From Fibrobacter intestinalis (GTDB taxonomy: Bacteria; Fibrobacterota; Fibrobacteria; Fibrobacterales; Fibrobacteraceae): a DNA stretch of 55,746 nt. Below are positions 23,789-32,353 of this stretch, in pieces (within the stretch, counting starts at the first letter, position 1; each line of letters begins with the position of its first letter). A model generated the notes under the pieces. It was given only the letters and a program-made list of their open reading frames with translations. It was not told where the DNA came from and made no database searches. The stretch covers positions 1-55,746 of the forward strand of contig NZ_FUWU01000019.1 in the NCBI RefSeq assembly GCF_900167415.1, read 5' to 3'. The position numbers and the translations under genes are program-made.

Positions 23789-25033
23789 TTAGAATCCCAG
23801 GCTGGCTTGCAGCATATAGACCCGACTTTCTTCCTGTCCGGTATAGTAGCCCAGCTCTTCGCCCCAAGTCGCAAATTCGACTTCGATAAAGCGCAAGGCT
23901 TCCAGGGCGATTCCCGCGGAGGGATAGCCGCCGTGAAAGCCTCCGGAAAGGCGTACTTTTAAAAGCCGCAGATTGTTGTTGTAACCGGGGAAGGCGAGCA
24001 AAACCTGTTCGAGTTCCATGCCGAAATTGAGATGGCTGAGAGTTTTGTAATTGCGGGATTTGAAAAGGGCGTTTTCGTAGTCCACAGCGAAGTTCACTTT
24101 GCGGGAAAATGCCGAGTTGCGGTTTAAATATCTGGGGCTGTAAGCCATGCCGACGGTCAGGTTGGGAAGAATCCGTTCTCCGGCGAGTTCGTTGAAGAAA
24201 ACGTTGTTGCAAGATGCGCCGATGCGCATTTCTCGCGTCGCCTGATAAAGAACGCCGAAATCCATGCCGATTCCAAAGTCGTCAAACTCCGATATTTTCA
24301 AGGCTTCGGAAAAACGGTCTTCCAAAGTATCTTCGATGGAGTTGAAGTTGGAAACATCCACGCGGACCATATCGATTCTCTGGCGATTGGCGATTTTAAG
24401 CCCCGCTCCGACCGCCAGATTGTCGGTAATTCCAAAGGCTCCGCCGACTTGTGCAACCGCATCGATATAAAAAGTGTCTATTCCGAGAAAGGGAAGGACG
24501 ATGCCTCCATCGACGTAAGGCGCACTATTGCCATCGACCCAAAGGGACGCTCCAAAATTGTGGAAGGCGATTTCGGCGTCGGCCTTGAGAATCAGGCTCA
24601 GCAGCATGTGGTCGTATCGGTTGATCCGTTTGACCAGTTTGGGATTTGCTGCCAGCGAATCCGCAAAGGCTTTTTCCATGGAAACGTCACTGTTTTCCGC
24701 ATCCTTTTCCGTCGCGTCGTATAAATCCTGTAAGTCGTCGATGAGATTATAAATGCGCCGCGCTTCATTCAGCGGTCCTGCAAGTCCAAGGTTGATCCTC
24801 ATATCGACGGCGTTGTGAGGATAGTAGCCGACTTCGGGATGTTTCTCGTAATTGCCGAGTTTGTTCATCTGGTTCAGGCCTGCGTAATTGTAGTAAAGGG
24901 CCTCTTTGTCATCGACAATGGCGACGTGGGCGTTTCCCATCGCGTATGCGCGCAGGGATTTGTGTTTGGGCCCTTGGGCTGCAAGGCAGCTGGCTGCGCA
25001 GAAAAGGACGAGGAGTCGGGTGGAGAATTTCAT
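23789..25033 (-). CDS. Outer membrane beta-barrel protein (PorV/TraF-like)
   Basis: A 414-residue protein with a signal peptide (~1-19). After it comes AYAMGNAHVAIVDDKEALYYN, the typical start of FadL/PorV and TraF-like barrels, where the first strand and the plug read 'A.GNA.VA..DD..A.Y.N.AGL'. Many alternating-hydrophobic strands follow and the last residue is Phe, as for BAM substrates. Its start overlaps the stop of the upstream lipoprotein gene, so the two form an operon and may work together at the outer membrane. Confidence 0.72.
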   Translation of the reverse strand: MKFSTRLLVLFCAASCLAAQGPKHKSLRAYAMGNAHVAIVDDKEALYYNYAGLNQMNKLGNYEKHPEVGYYPHNAVDMRINLGLAGPLNEARRIYNLIDDLQDLYDATEKDAENSDVSMEKAFADSLAANPKLVKRINRYDHMLLSLILKADAEIAFHNFGASLWVDGNSAPYVDGGIVLPFLGIDTFYIDAVAQVGGAFGITDNLAVGAGLKIANRQRIDMVRVDVSNFNSIEDTLEDRFSEALKISEFDDFGIGMDFGVLYQATREMRIGASCNNVFFNELAGERILPNLTVGMAYSPRYLNRNSAFSRKVNFAVDYENALFKSRNYKTLSHLNFGMELEQVLLAFPGYNNNLRLLKVRLSGGFHGGYPSAGIALEALRFIEVEFATWGEELGYYTGQEESRVYMLQASLGF

Positions 25034-26277
25034 TCGGCATCTCCTTGGCGGTTTTGAAACCAGACCTTAAATTGATTTTGTGTGTAATTATTCCAGCAGC
25101 GTCCGATGAGGCGTTGCCGTTCCGAAAGGGATACGCGAACGTTTGTTTCATCCGAATCCTTCAGAATCTGGAGTTGTTTCGCTTGGTAAGAGGAGTCGCC
25201 GCTGTGAATGCGTTCAAAATTTTCGGCAAAGAGGAATGTGCCGTCCGGTTTAAAGATGTGCTCGAGAGAGTCCTCTTTGACTCCGTTTTGGTCGTGGTCA
25301 ATGGAATCCTTGCCGATGCCGACGTAAACAATGGCCGAATCGGCGTCATAGCCCAGAGGGACAAGGCGCAGGTCTTCGTCGATAAGCCCGTCACCGTCGT
25401 TGTCCTTTCCGTCCAGGATTTCTTCGTCGATGCAACCGTCTCCGTCGTTGTCGATGCCATCGCCGATTTTGTAAAAGCCGACTGTCCATTTAACGGTTTC
25501 GGAAGCGGAGCGGGTCTGGTCGTCTAGAATCAGCGAAACGCCGCTCGAATCGTCGGAATCGAAAAGCCCGCTGTTTTCCAGCGTTTCGGAAACCATCGGC
25601 AAAACATCGTCCATCGCGAAAGCCAAGTCGCTCTGCAACTGGTCGAGGCTCTGGTTAAAAGACTGGAGAAGCGCGGAGTCTTCCAGTGCGCTCTCGTAAA
25701 GGGAGCCTAGGTCGAATTGCAGGGAGTTATCGTCGTCAAGACGGACGGTGATATCCGCTCCGACGGAGTGGCGAAAGCGAAGGACGGTATAGGCGAATTC
25801 CAAAAGTCCGTAGCTGAGGGAAAAGTTGGAATAGACGACTTTTCTGTCCGAAAGTTTTAGCGAGGGATTTTTTTGGGTGATCGTGTCTCGCCGGACAAGT
25901 TCCCGCAAGGGCATAATGGCCGAATGTACGGCGTCATAGTATTCGGCGGCGAGTTCGGGAGAAATTCCCATTAGAGGCAGGTCGTCCTCTTTTTGCTGAA
26001 TATCCGAAACGATTTGGAGAGGATTCTTGGAATGCCGGTAGAGATTCGCTTTGGCGAACCCGAACCAGGCTTCCGATTTGCTGGAATCGGCTTGAAGGGC
26101 ACTGGCAAAAAAGTTGGCGGCACTCTCGTATTCCGATTCGCGGAATTTTTTTTGCCCTTCGTAAATCAGCATGGAAGCATTGTCCTTTTGAACAGAAGTG
26201 TCATCGGAAGGATTGAAAATGTTGCACCCCCACACGAAGAGGATCCATGTTCCGCATAGCCAATGTTTGATTTTCAT
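25030..26277 (-). CDS. Lipoprotein with TPR-like and calcium-binding repeat segment
   Basis: A 415-residue protein with lipobox (ILFVWGC) near residue 18. Residues ~35-75 look like a TPR pair (YEGQKKFRESEYESAANFF...). Around 270-300 there are two DNDGDG repeats (GIDNDGDGCIDEE, KDNDGDGLIDEDL), which match the calcium-binding MopE/thrombospondin type 3 kind of repeat. The gene is first in an operon with the outer membrane barrel gene (four-base overlap). Function unknown; a surface or periplasmic scaffold is likely. A TATAAA box lies upstream on the minus strand near 26313. Confidence 0.65.
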   Translation of the reverse strand: MKIKHWLCGTWILFVWGCNIFNPSDDTSVQKDNASMLIYEGQKKFRESEYESAANFFASALQADSSKSEAWFGFAKANLYRHSKNPLQIVSDIQQKEDDLPLMGISPELAAEYYDAVHSAIMPLRELVRRDTITQKNPSLKLSDRKVVYSNFSLSYGLLEFAYTVLRFRHSVGADITVRLDDDNSLQFDLGSLYESALEDSALLQSFNQSLDQLQSDLAFAMDDVLPMVSETLENSGLFDSDDSSGVSLILDDQTRSASETVKWTVGFYKIGDGIDNDGDGCIDEEILDGKDNDGDGLIDEDLRLVPLGYDADSAIVYVGIGKDSIDHDQNGVKEDSLEHIFKPDGTFLFAENFERIHSGDSSYQAKQLQILKDSDETNVRVSLSERQRLIGRCWNNYTQNQFKVWFQNRQGDAE

Positions 26278-26375
26278 TTCAGGTTCTCCCTAAATCGGCG
26301 TCGAGTATCTTTTATACAATGCAAAAAATAATTTTATCTTTAAAAAAAGAACGAGCAAAAGAAAAATTCACTTCA

Positions 26376-26388
26376 TATATTTGTCTTT
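26376..26388 (+). promoter_or_regulatory. TATATT -10 box adjoining a GTG start
   Basis: TATATT at 26376-26381 is followed by seven bases and the GTG at 26389, with no ribosome site. This suggests a leaderless transcript. Confidence 0.45.
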
Positions 26389-27162
26389 GTGCCTACTGAA
26401 TTGGAATATTTCCCGTCTCCCGCCTACAAGCGTTCCGTCTTGCGGATTCGCTCGCTGCTTGCAAAAGAAATCGCTCGCTTGGAATCGATAGCTCAAAAAA
26501 AAGAGCGGGCGAGTGCCATTGGAAAGGATAATCTGGGCGAGGAGCTTCCCCGAATCCGTGCATTTTGTCGGGAATATCACAAGGCGTTTATGCGCTATTT
26601 GGACGCAACGCTTCCGCAGCATAAAAACGGCGTGCAGTGCAAGGCGGGGTGCGGAAATTGCTGCCACCATTTTCCCATGTCCGTCGAACCGTTTGAACTG
26701 GTCGAATTTTATGCGAATATCCGTAAATCGCCCGATTTGATATTGTATTTGGAAGAATGCGTTTTTCGGACTCGGACGTATTACGCGTTGCTGAAAAGCG
26801 GGGAAGTGCGCGGGGAGGAGGATCCTGAAGATTTTGCCCTTGTCCGCTATTTTAAAAAAGGCTTGGCCTGCCCGTTCATTCTTGCCGGCGGGGATTGCGG
26901 AACTTATGCTTGCCGTCCGGTCACCTGCCGGATGTATTTCAGCGAAACGCCTGGCGAATTTTGCGTTCCGGAATATCTGCAGACCGAAAAAAATCGGAGC
27001 TTCATCGTTTATCTGCCGGACGACGTGGAATGGATGATTGCGGACCTTTCGGCGCATTATCAGGAACTCGCTTTGCCGGAATCGCTTTACGAGGGAATCC
27101 TTTCGATGAATACGTTGGAACCCTTTTTTGCAAATGCCGATAGCCAAGGCGGAGTGGTGTAA
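26389..27162 (+). CDS. YkgJ family cysteine cluster protein
   Basis: A 257-residue protein with a zinc/iron-type Cys cluster: CKAGCGNCC (Cys84, Cys88, Cys91, Cys92), then CPFILAGGDCGTYACRPVTC and a Cys in EFCVPE. These are the blocks of the YkgJ (CxxxCxxCC) family (PF03692). The molecular role of this family is not established. The start is GTG. The next gene overlaps at TAATG. Confidence 0.75.
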   Translation: MPTELEYFPSPAYKRSVLRIRSLLAKEIARLESIAQKKERASAIGKDNLGEELPRIRAFCREYHKAFMRYLDATLPQHKNGVQCKAGCGNCCHHFPMSVEPFELVEFYANIRKSPDLILYLEECVFRTRTYYALLKSGEVRGEEDPEDFALVRYFKKGLACPFILAGGDCGTYACRPVTCRMYFSETPGEFCVPEYLQTEKNRSFIVYLPDDVEWMIADLSAHYQELALPESLYEGILSMNTLEPFFANADSQGGVV

Positions 27163-27971
27163 TGGAAAAGGCGTTTTTGCAAACCGATTTGTTTGATCTT
27201 GACGAAGAACCTTTGCGAGACAAGGCTCCGAGCATTTTGAAATCGAATGCCCCCAATGCCTCGGTGATGTTTCATTTTGAAAAACGCCTAAAAAAGGGTA
27301 TTCGTTTTCTGTGGAAAAGGCAGGAAAATGCCTACGAGCTTTTTTTGCCTGCCTATATGGAAACGGAAGATTTTTCTTCAGTCCGGGAACTCGCATTGGA
27401 ATGCTGCCGCCTCTCTTTTCAAAAGAAAAAGGAAAGCCGGGAGAGGTATCGCCTTTTGCTCTCCCAGGTCTGGAACGAGACGGAAAGGATTTTAGCGGAT
27501 CGGGGTGAAAAATTTTTCGCTAGCCGGACACCGCCCATTCGTCCTGTCGGTAAATTTTACGATTTGGAAAGAGTGCTCGCGGAAGTCAATCAAAATTATT
27601 TCCAAGGAAGATTGGCCGCTCGCATTACATGGAGCAATCGCAAAGGCGGACTCAGTTATCACCGGAAACTTCAAGACCCGGCAACGGGAGAAAATTTTCA
27701 TCTGATTAGCATCAGCCGCGGCTATGATTTTCCGAATTGCCCCCCTTACGCGGTTGCCGGAGTCGTCTATCACGAATGCTTGCATATTGTGAATCCGCCG
27801 ATAGTAAAAAATGGGCGCCGCATTGTACACGGGAAAGATTTTAAAACGGCGGAACGGCGTTATCGCGAATATGAAAAATGGATGAAATGGCATACCGAAG
27901 TCCTGCCGAAAAATGTTCGGGCCATGAATCGTCCTGTGAGACGTTGGCTTTTCGGATTGGGGAAAAAATGA
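27162..27971 (+). CDS. SprT-like zinc metallopeptidase domain protein
   Basis: A 269-residue protein. The zinc motif HECLH is at 204-208 (His204, Glu205, His208), and His223 in IVHGKDF is a likely third ligand, as in SprT/WSS1-type peptidases (HExxH...H). The upstream LERVLAEVNQNYFQGRL block is also typical of SprT-like proteins. Substrates of bacterial members are not known. It sits in a run of overlapping genes with the Cys-cluster protein and an outer membrane barrel. Confidence 0.75.
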   Translation: MEKAFLQTDLFDLDEEPLRDKAPSILKSNAPNASVMFHFEKRLKKGIRFLWKRQENAYELFLPAYMETEDFSSVRELALECCRLSFQKKKESRERYRLLLSQVWNETERILADRGEKFFASRTPPIRPVGKFYDLERVLAEVNQNYFQGRLAARITWSNRKGGLSYHRKLQDPATGENFHLISISRGYDFPNCPPYAVAGVVYHECLHIVNPPIVKNGRRIVHGKDFKTAERRYREYEKWMKWHTEVLPKNVRAMNRPVRRWLFGLGKK

Positions 27972-28849
27972 AAAAGCTTTGGATAGGCGTCCTTTTTTGG
28001 TGCGGTGCTTTATGGGCGGAAAGTGCGAAGCCGGAAACTCCGGTCATCACCTCCTTTCCCGAAAAGTTTTTTCTCCAGTTGATTACGCGTTATAATTACG
28101 CTTCGTTCTCGGGCGAAAGTACCGATGACGAGGAATTACAAACCAATCTTCCGATTGAATTGGGTGTTGGCGGCGGTTATGGAATTTTTTCCTGGAGTTC
28201 CCTGCTTTCTTTTTCCTTTGGCTCGGATGAGGATCGCCCACGTACAAAGGGAACGAATTTGCAGCTCGGCTTTTACGGGAATCGTTTTTTTGGTGAAGCG
28301 ATTTTGATTGCTGACGACGGCTTTTACAGTAAGGAACAGAATGGCGACCAAATCCTTTCCTACAATCTTTTTGTGATGGAATTGGCGTTGAAATTGAACT
28401 ATCTATGGAATCCGGAACATTCGCTGCGAGCCTTCTATTCCATGGAAAGACGGCAATGGGTGAACAACGGCAGTTTTATTTGCGGACTGGGAGCGTATTA
28501 TCATGGCATCGAATCCAAGGATTCTGTGATGGCGTATTATTCGGAAAGGCAGTCCTTTCTTCATGCGGGGCCGAGCGTCGGCTATTCCTATAATTGGGTG
28601 TGGGATAGCGGAATGTTTCTGAATTTAATGGCGACAGGATCGACGACGGTTGGCAAAAATGTGACCCGTGACAAATGGATGGTGTTCTTCCAGTTTTTTC
28701 CGCAGGCGGTTTTGGGCTATCATAGCGACACCTGGTCTGTCAATTTTCCGTTTGCCATCAATTTTTTACATCTGAGCGACCAGAGCGGAAAAATCAGCGA
28801 TGTCCTTTTGAAAGCGTCCGGCGGCATGACGCTGACAAAGCGTTTTTAG
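27968..28849 (+). CDS. Outer membrane beta-barrel protein of unknown function (DUF4421-like)
   Basis: A 293-residue protein with a signal peptide (KKLWIGVLFWCGALWA). It then shows alternating-strand patterns with aromatic girdles and ends in RF, the BAM-type terminal Phe. Blocks such as LPIELGVGGGYGIFSW and GNRFFGEAILIADDGFYS recall DUF4421 barrels. The start at 27968 overlaps the peptidase stop (ATGA), and its end overlaps the convergent aminotransferase by four bases. Confidence 0.62.
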   Translation: MKKLWIGVLFWCGALWAESAKPETPVITSFPEKFFLQLITRYNYASFSGESTDDEELQTNLPIELGVGGGYGIFSWSSLLSFSFGSDEDRPRTKGTNLQLGFYGNRFFGEAILIADDGFYSKEQNGDQILSYNLFVMELALKLNYLWNPEHSLRAFYSMERRQWVNNGSFICGLGAYYHGIESKDSVMAYYSERQSFLHAGPSVGYSYNWVWDSGMFLNLMATGSTTVGKNVTRDKWMVFFQFFPQAVLGYHSDTWSVNFPFAINFLHLSDQSGKISDVLLKASGGMTLTKRF

Positions 28850-29970
28850 CGGCAGGACAGGAGTTCTAAAAATTCCGGGAGATGCCCGTTGATTTTTTGG
28901 ATGATGCTTTCTGCGTCGGAAAAGGCGCAGATGGGAAGACAAAGGGATTCTTCCGCTAATTTGTTTGAAATCGGATTTTGTTTGCCGTCCTGCGCTGCCG
29001 TTTTGAATCGGGCAAAGCAGGGCTCTTGGGAGAGGGGGCTTTCGTAATAGATTCGGGTCGGAATTTCCAGTTGCAAAAGCTTTTGCCGAAAGGCGTCTCG
29101 TTTCGGAATGCGCAAGGCGTATTGGGCGTAAATGCTCTGGTTGCCCGTTTCTATTTTGGGCGTGGAAATGGCGGGAAGCTTGCTGAAGAACGAATCGTAT
29201 CGGGCGGCGTTTTTTCGTCGGCGCTCCAGCTCGGCAGAGAAATGCTTGCGCTTTACGGAAAGGATTGCCGCTTGAATTGCATCCAGTCGGCTGTTGGTGC
29301 CGCATTCCGCATAGACACCTTGGGCATTTTGTCCGTGGCGGGCGAAGATTCGGACGCGCTCCGCCAGATGCTCGTCATTGGTAAAAACGGCTCCTCCATC
29401 GCCAAACGAACCGAAGGGCTTGGTCGGGTAAAAACTGGTGGCCGCGATGGTGGCGAGGGAGCCGGCCGCTTTGCCGTTTTGCGTCGCTCCGAAACTTTGG
29501 GCGGCGTCTTCTAGAATCCACAGGTGGTGCTTTTGGGCGATTTCTTGCAGGCGAGGGTAATCGGCGCATTGTCCAAAGAGATCCACAGCGATAATGCCGA
29601 CGGTTTTAGGGGATATGCGTTCCGCAACGGATTCGGGTGCTATCAAAAAATTCTCGTTCACATCGGCAAAACGGGGAATTCCGCCTTCGAGAACGACGGC
29701 TTCGGCGGTGGCGATAAACGTGTAATCCGGGACAATCACTTCGTCTCCGGGTTCTAGTCCAAGTGCTCGTAGGGAGAGCCGTAGCGCACTGGTTCCGCTG
29801 GCGCAAGAGATGGCGTGCGCACATCCCGTGTCGATTCGCAGATTTTCTTCAAAATTCCGGACCGCTTTCCCGCCAATGTAATCGCCGCTTTGAAGAACGG
29901 AGGAAATCGCCGAGTCCAATTCTTCGCGGTACATTTTATATTGGGCGGCCAGATTGACGAACGGAATCAT
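28846..29970 (-). CDS. DegT/DnrJ/EryC1/StrS family aminotransferase
   Basis: A 374-residue PLP enzyme that makes amino sugars from keto-nucleotide sugars. The PLP lysine is Lys184 in FYPTKPFGSFGDGG, and Asp155 in ILEDAAQSFGA binds the pyridine nitrogen. The N-terminal block NLAAQYKMYREELDSAI and ASGTSALRLSLRALGLEPGDEVIVP fit the family. Its sugar is unknown, and there is no other polysaccharide gene beside it. A TATAGC box ends eight bases before its ATG. Confidence 0.88.
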   Translation of the reverse strand: MIPFVNLAAQYKMYREELDSAISSVLQSGDYIGGKAVRNFEENLRIDTGCAHAISCASGTSALRLSLRALGLEPGDEVIVPDYTFIATAEAVVLEGGIPRFADVNENFLIAPESVAERISPKTVGIIAVDLFGQCADYPRLQEIAQKHHLWILEDAAQSFGATQNGKAAGSLATIAATSFYPTKPFGSFGDGGAVFTNDEHLAERVRIFARHGQNAQGVYAECGTNSRLDAIQAAILSVKRKHFSAELERRRKNAARYDSFFSKLPAISTPKIETGNQSIYAQYALRIPKRDAFRQKLLQLEIPTRIYYESPLSQEPCFARFKTAAQDGKQNPISNKLAEESLCLPICAFSDAESIIQKINGHLPEFLELLSCR

Positions 29971-29984
29971 GCCGTAAAGCTATA
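29971..29984 (-). promoter_or_regulatory. TATAGC -10-like box adjoining the aminotransferase start
   Basis: On the minus strand TATAGC (29979-29984) is followed by eight bases and the ATG at 29970. Weaker match than the TATATT boxes. Confidence 0.3.
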
Positions 29985-30080
29985 AAAATGGACTGCTCCC
30001 GCCGGATAGACTTGACTAAATCCCCAATTTATACTAATATTGTTTCAACATTTTTAAGATTTTCACCCGGAGATATAAAG

Positions 30081-30350
30081 GTGCCTAATCATCAGTCTTG
30101 CAAAAAACGTATTCGTCAGACCAAGAAGCTGACCGAAATCAACCGTTCCGTCCGTTCCGCAATCCGCACGAGTCTTAAGACGATTCGTTCTGCCAGCGAC
30201 AAGGACGCCGCTCTCAAGGAAATGCCGCGTTTGTTCAGCATGCTCGATAAAGCTGCTGCCAAGGGTCGCGCAGGTTTCAGTGCCAATCGCGCTGCAAACT
30301 ACAAGGCGAAGGTTGCTCGTGTCGTGAACGGTTTGGCGGCAAAGGCTTAA
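30081..30350 (+). CDS. rpsT: 30S ribosomal protein S20
   Basis: An 89-residue S20. It has the standard PNHQSCKKRIRQTKK start and a basic three-helix layout ending in KAKVARVVNGLAAKA. The start is GTG at 30081, with a GGAG site nine bases earlier; a frame extension upstream to 29988 is not coding-like. A strong terminator follows. Confidence 0.92.
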   Translation: MPNHQSCKKRIRQTKKLTEINRSVRSAIRTSLKTIRSASDKDAALKEMPRLFSMLDKAAAKGRAGFSANRAANYKAKVARVVNGLAAKA

Positions 30351-30372
30351 GTTTTTTGTCCGAAGTTCATGG

Positions 30373-30400
30373 AAACCGCAGCCTGATGCCTGCGGTTTTT
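30373..30400 (+). terminator. Terminator after rpsT
   Basis: AAACCGCAG (30373-30381), loop, CTGCGGTTT (30390-30398) and T run. Confidence 0.85.
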
Positions 30401-30472
30401 GTATTTTTATCGGAAGTTTGTGCCGCTTGCTTATATTTTTTCTAGATTAGAGGAAAACTTAAGGAAGAAGAA

Positions 30473-31435
30473 ATGTCATCGATAAATTTCGCCACCCGTG
30501 AAATCAGTTGCAAGGTCGTGTATTATGGACCTGGTTTGAGCGGCAAGACGACAAATCTTCAAGTCATCCACCAGAAGATGCCGCAGGACAAGAGAACGGA
30601 CATGGTCTCTTTGGAAACCGAAGGCGATAGAACTTTATTTTTCGACTTTCTCCCGTTGAACTTGGGCGATATTAAGGGATTTAAAACAAAATTCCAGCTT
30701 TATACGGTTCCCGGTCAGGTCTTTTACAACTCGACGCGTAAAATCGTGCTGCGTGGTGTAGATGGAATCGTATTTGTCGCGGATTCCCAGCGTTCCCGTG
30801 AAGCCGAAAATTTGGAAAGCTTGCAGAATTTGCGCCAGAACCTAGAAGACTACGGCGTCAGCCTGGATGAAATCCCGCTGGTCCTTCAATACAACAAGCG
30901 GGATATGGACAACGTTTTCACTTTGGATGAAATGAATGCGCTTCTGAATCCGAAGAAAATCCCGTTTTTCCCGGCGACAGCCCATAACGGGAAAGGCGTT
31001 GTGACGACTCTCAAGGCGATTGCGATGCTGGTCATCCAGCGCTTTAATGTCAAACAGGGATTTTTGCGAAAGGCGGCGGATAGCGTTCACAATACGGGAG
31101 TGCACGATGTGACTTTCGGCGGAAAGAACGGTGTTTCTATCGCGTCTCCGGAACCTTTGAAGCCGGTTGCCGCGCCGACGGAAACTCCTAAAATGGATGC
31201 GCCCAAGCCGGTGGATGCTCCCAAGTTCGCAGAACGTCCGCGTCCTGTCCCGCCCATGTCGGGAGGATCGGTCTTCCGGGGCGGATTTTTCCAGAAAAGC
31301 GCATCTCCGTTTGGACGTCCGGCGGCATCTCCGCTTCCCAACGCCAAGCCTTTTGGTGCGTCCAATGCGAATTCCAATGGGGAAATTTCGGATGACGATA
31401 TCGAATTGCGTCCGTATATTCCCAAGAAAAAATGA
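30473..31435 (+). CDS. mglA: MglA-like small GTPase with C-terminal Pro-rich extension
   Basis: A 320-residue protein. Residues 1-195 are a Ras-like GTPase of the MglA type: P-loop GPGLSGKTT (19-27), TVPGQ (78-82, replacing the usual DTAGQ), and NKRD (141-144). MglA sets front-rear polarity and motility in myxobacteria and related Gram-negatives. Residues ~205-320 are a Pro/Ala/Lys-rich extension (AAPTETPKMDAPKPVDAPK, then a Gly/Ser/Pro tail), not part of MglA and probably disordered. The next gene is a roadblock protein, the usual GTPase partner (MglB). AAGGAAG precedes the ATG. Confidence 0.82.
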   Translation: MSSINFATREISCKVVYYGPGLSGKTTNLQVIHQKMPQDKRTDMVSLETEGDRTLFFDFLPLNLGDIKGFKTKFQLYTVPGQVFYNSTRKIVLRGVDGIVFVADSQRSREAENLESLQNLRQNLEDYGVSLDEIPLVLQYNKRDMDNVFTLDEMNALLNPKKIPFFPATAHNGKGVVTTLKAIAMLVIQRFNVKQGFLRKAADSVHNTGVHDVTFGGKNGVSIASPEPLKPVAAPTETPKMDAPKPVDAPKFAERPRPVPPMSGGSVFRGGFFQKSASPFGRPAASPLPNAKPFGASNANSNGEISDDDIELRPYIPKKK

Positions 31436-31453
31436 TTGTGGGGAATTTTTCTG

Positions 31454-31873
31454 ATGAGCGATTTTGCAGTTTATACAGATGATGCCGACAGGCTCCGCCG
31501 CTTGATGCAGGCCTATTTGACGAATGTGAAAGCGGATTATATCATGCTGGTGCACCGAGACGGTTCTGTAATTTCGGAAGTCGGAACTATCGGAATGGAT
31601 ACGGTTCCGCTGGCTGTTTTGAGCACGGCCTCTTTTGGCAGTGCCAAGCAGATCGGTACAATGCTCGGCGAAGGGGAGTTCAAGTCGGTTTCCTATACGG
31701 GCGAAAAACGCTCCATCTATATCGCTCCCGTGGAAAGCGCCCTTTTGCTTGTCCAGATTTTTTCGGGAAACAAATTGCCGAATCGCATTGAGGATTACAA
31801 TAAATTATTGGTTGAAAAATTGATTGAAGCCGTGCCCGCATTTACCCAGAATACGAGCAAAATTCACCGCTAG
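31454..31873 (+). CDS. Roadblock/LC7 domain protein (MglB-like)
   Basis: A 139-residue roadblock fold (LMQAYLTNVKADYIMLVHRDG, then VISEVGTIG and a SFGSAKQIGTMLG block). In MglA systems this type acts as a GTPase-activating partner. It follows the MglA-like gene after 18 bases, so the pair is likely a switch. Start at 31454 chosen over 31436, which gives a less plausible N-terminus. Confidence 0.8.
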   Translation: MSDFAVYTDDADRLRRLMQAYLTNVKADYIMLVHRDGSVISEVGTIGMDTVPLAVLSTASFGSAKQIGTMLGEGEFKSVSYTGEKRSIYIAPVESALLLVQIFSGNKLPNRIEDYNKLLVEKLIEAVPAFTQNTSKIHR

Positions 31874-31891
31874 AAATTTTTGGAGCAAGGG

Positions 31892-32350
31892 ATGCCTCCA
31901 TTACGCTATATCCGAAAGACGACTCTGATTTTTCTGGTCGTCTTTTTGAGTTTTATCGGGCACCGGATTTTCGTGTCGTTCAGCGCAATGGAAAATCAAC
32001 AGAGAAAGGAAGAAATCAAAAAATCTTTGCCCCTTTACAGCGTTATTTGTCGGAACATTGTGGGCGGTTCTCCTTTTGGCGTGGATTCCGTTTTCCCGCT
32101 ACATACGCGGTTGCATTATTATGCGGAACTTCCGAAGCGGGCGTGGGCTGTTCCGGACGGGAAAATCGTACACGTTTGGTTTAACGGGGCGGATACGGTG
32201 CAGAAAGTGGTATGCACTTTGGCGGAAAACGCTTGTGAAAGTTCCATTGCCCCGCAAAAGCTGGTTCCCGGCGATTGGAGCGTGGATGCCGTCAGCGGAC
32301 GTAAACTTCTTTCTAGCCGCCAGTTCAAGGTGGAACCGTCCAAGGAATAG
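31892..32350 (+). CDS. DUF2914 domain membrane-anchored protein
   Basis: A 152-residue protein with one N-terminal membrane helix (~10-25) and an outside domain. The block GKIVHVWFNGADTVQKVVCTL and the PQKLVPGDWSVDAVSGRKLL end match DUF2914 (an Ig-like domain of unknown function). GGAG lies six bases before ATG 31892. It is between the roadblock gene and a large outer membrane protein gene, both within a few bases. Confidence 0.72.
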   Translation: MPPLRYIRKTTLIFLVVFLSFIGHRIFVSFSAMENQQRKEEIKKSLPLYSVICRNIVGGSPFGVDSVFPLHTRLHYYAELPKRAWAVPDGKIVHVWFNGADTVQKVVCTLAENACESSIAPQKLVPGDWSVDAVSGRKLLSSRQFKVEPSKE

Positions 32351-32353
32351 GCG

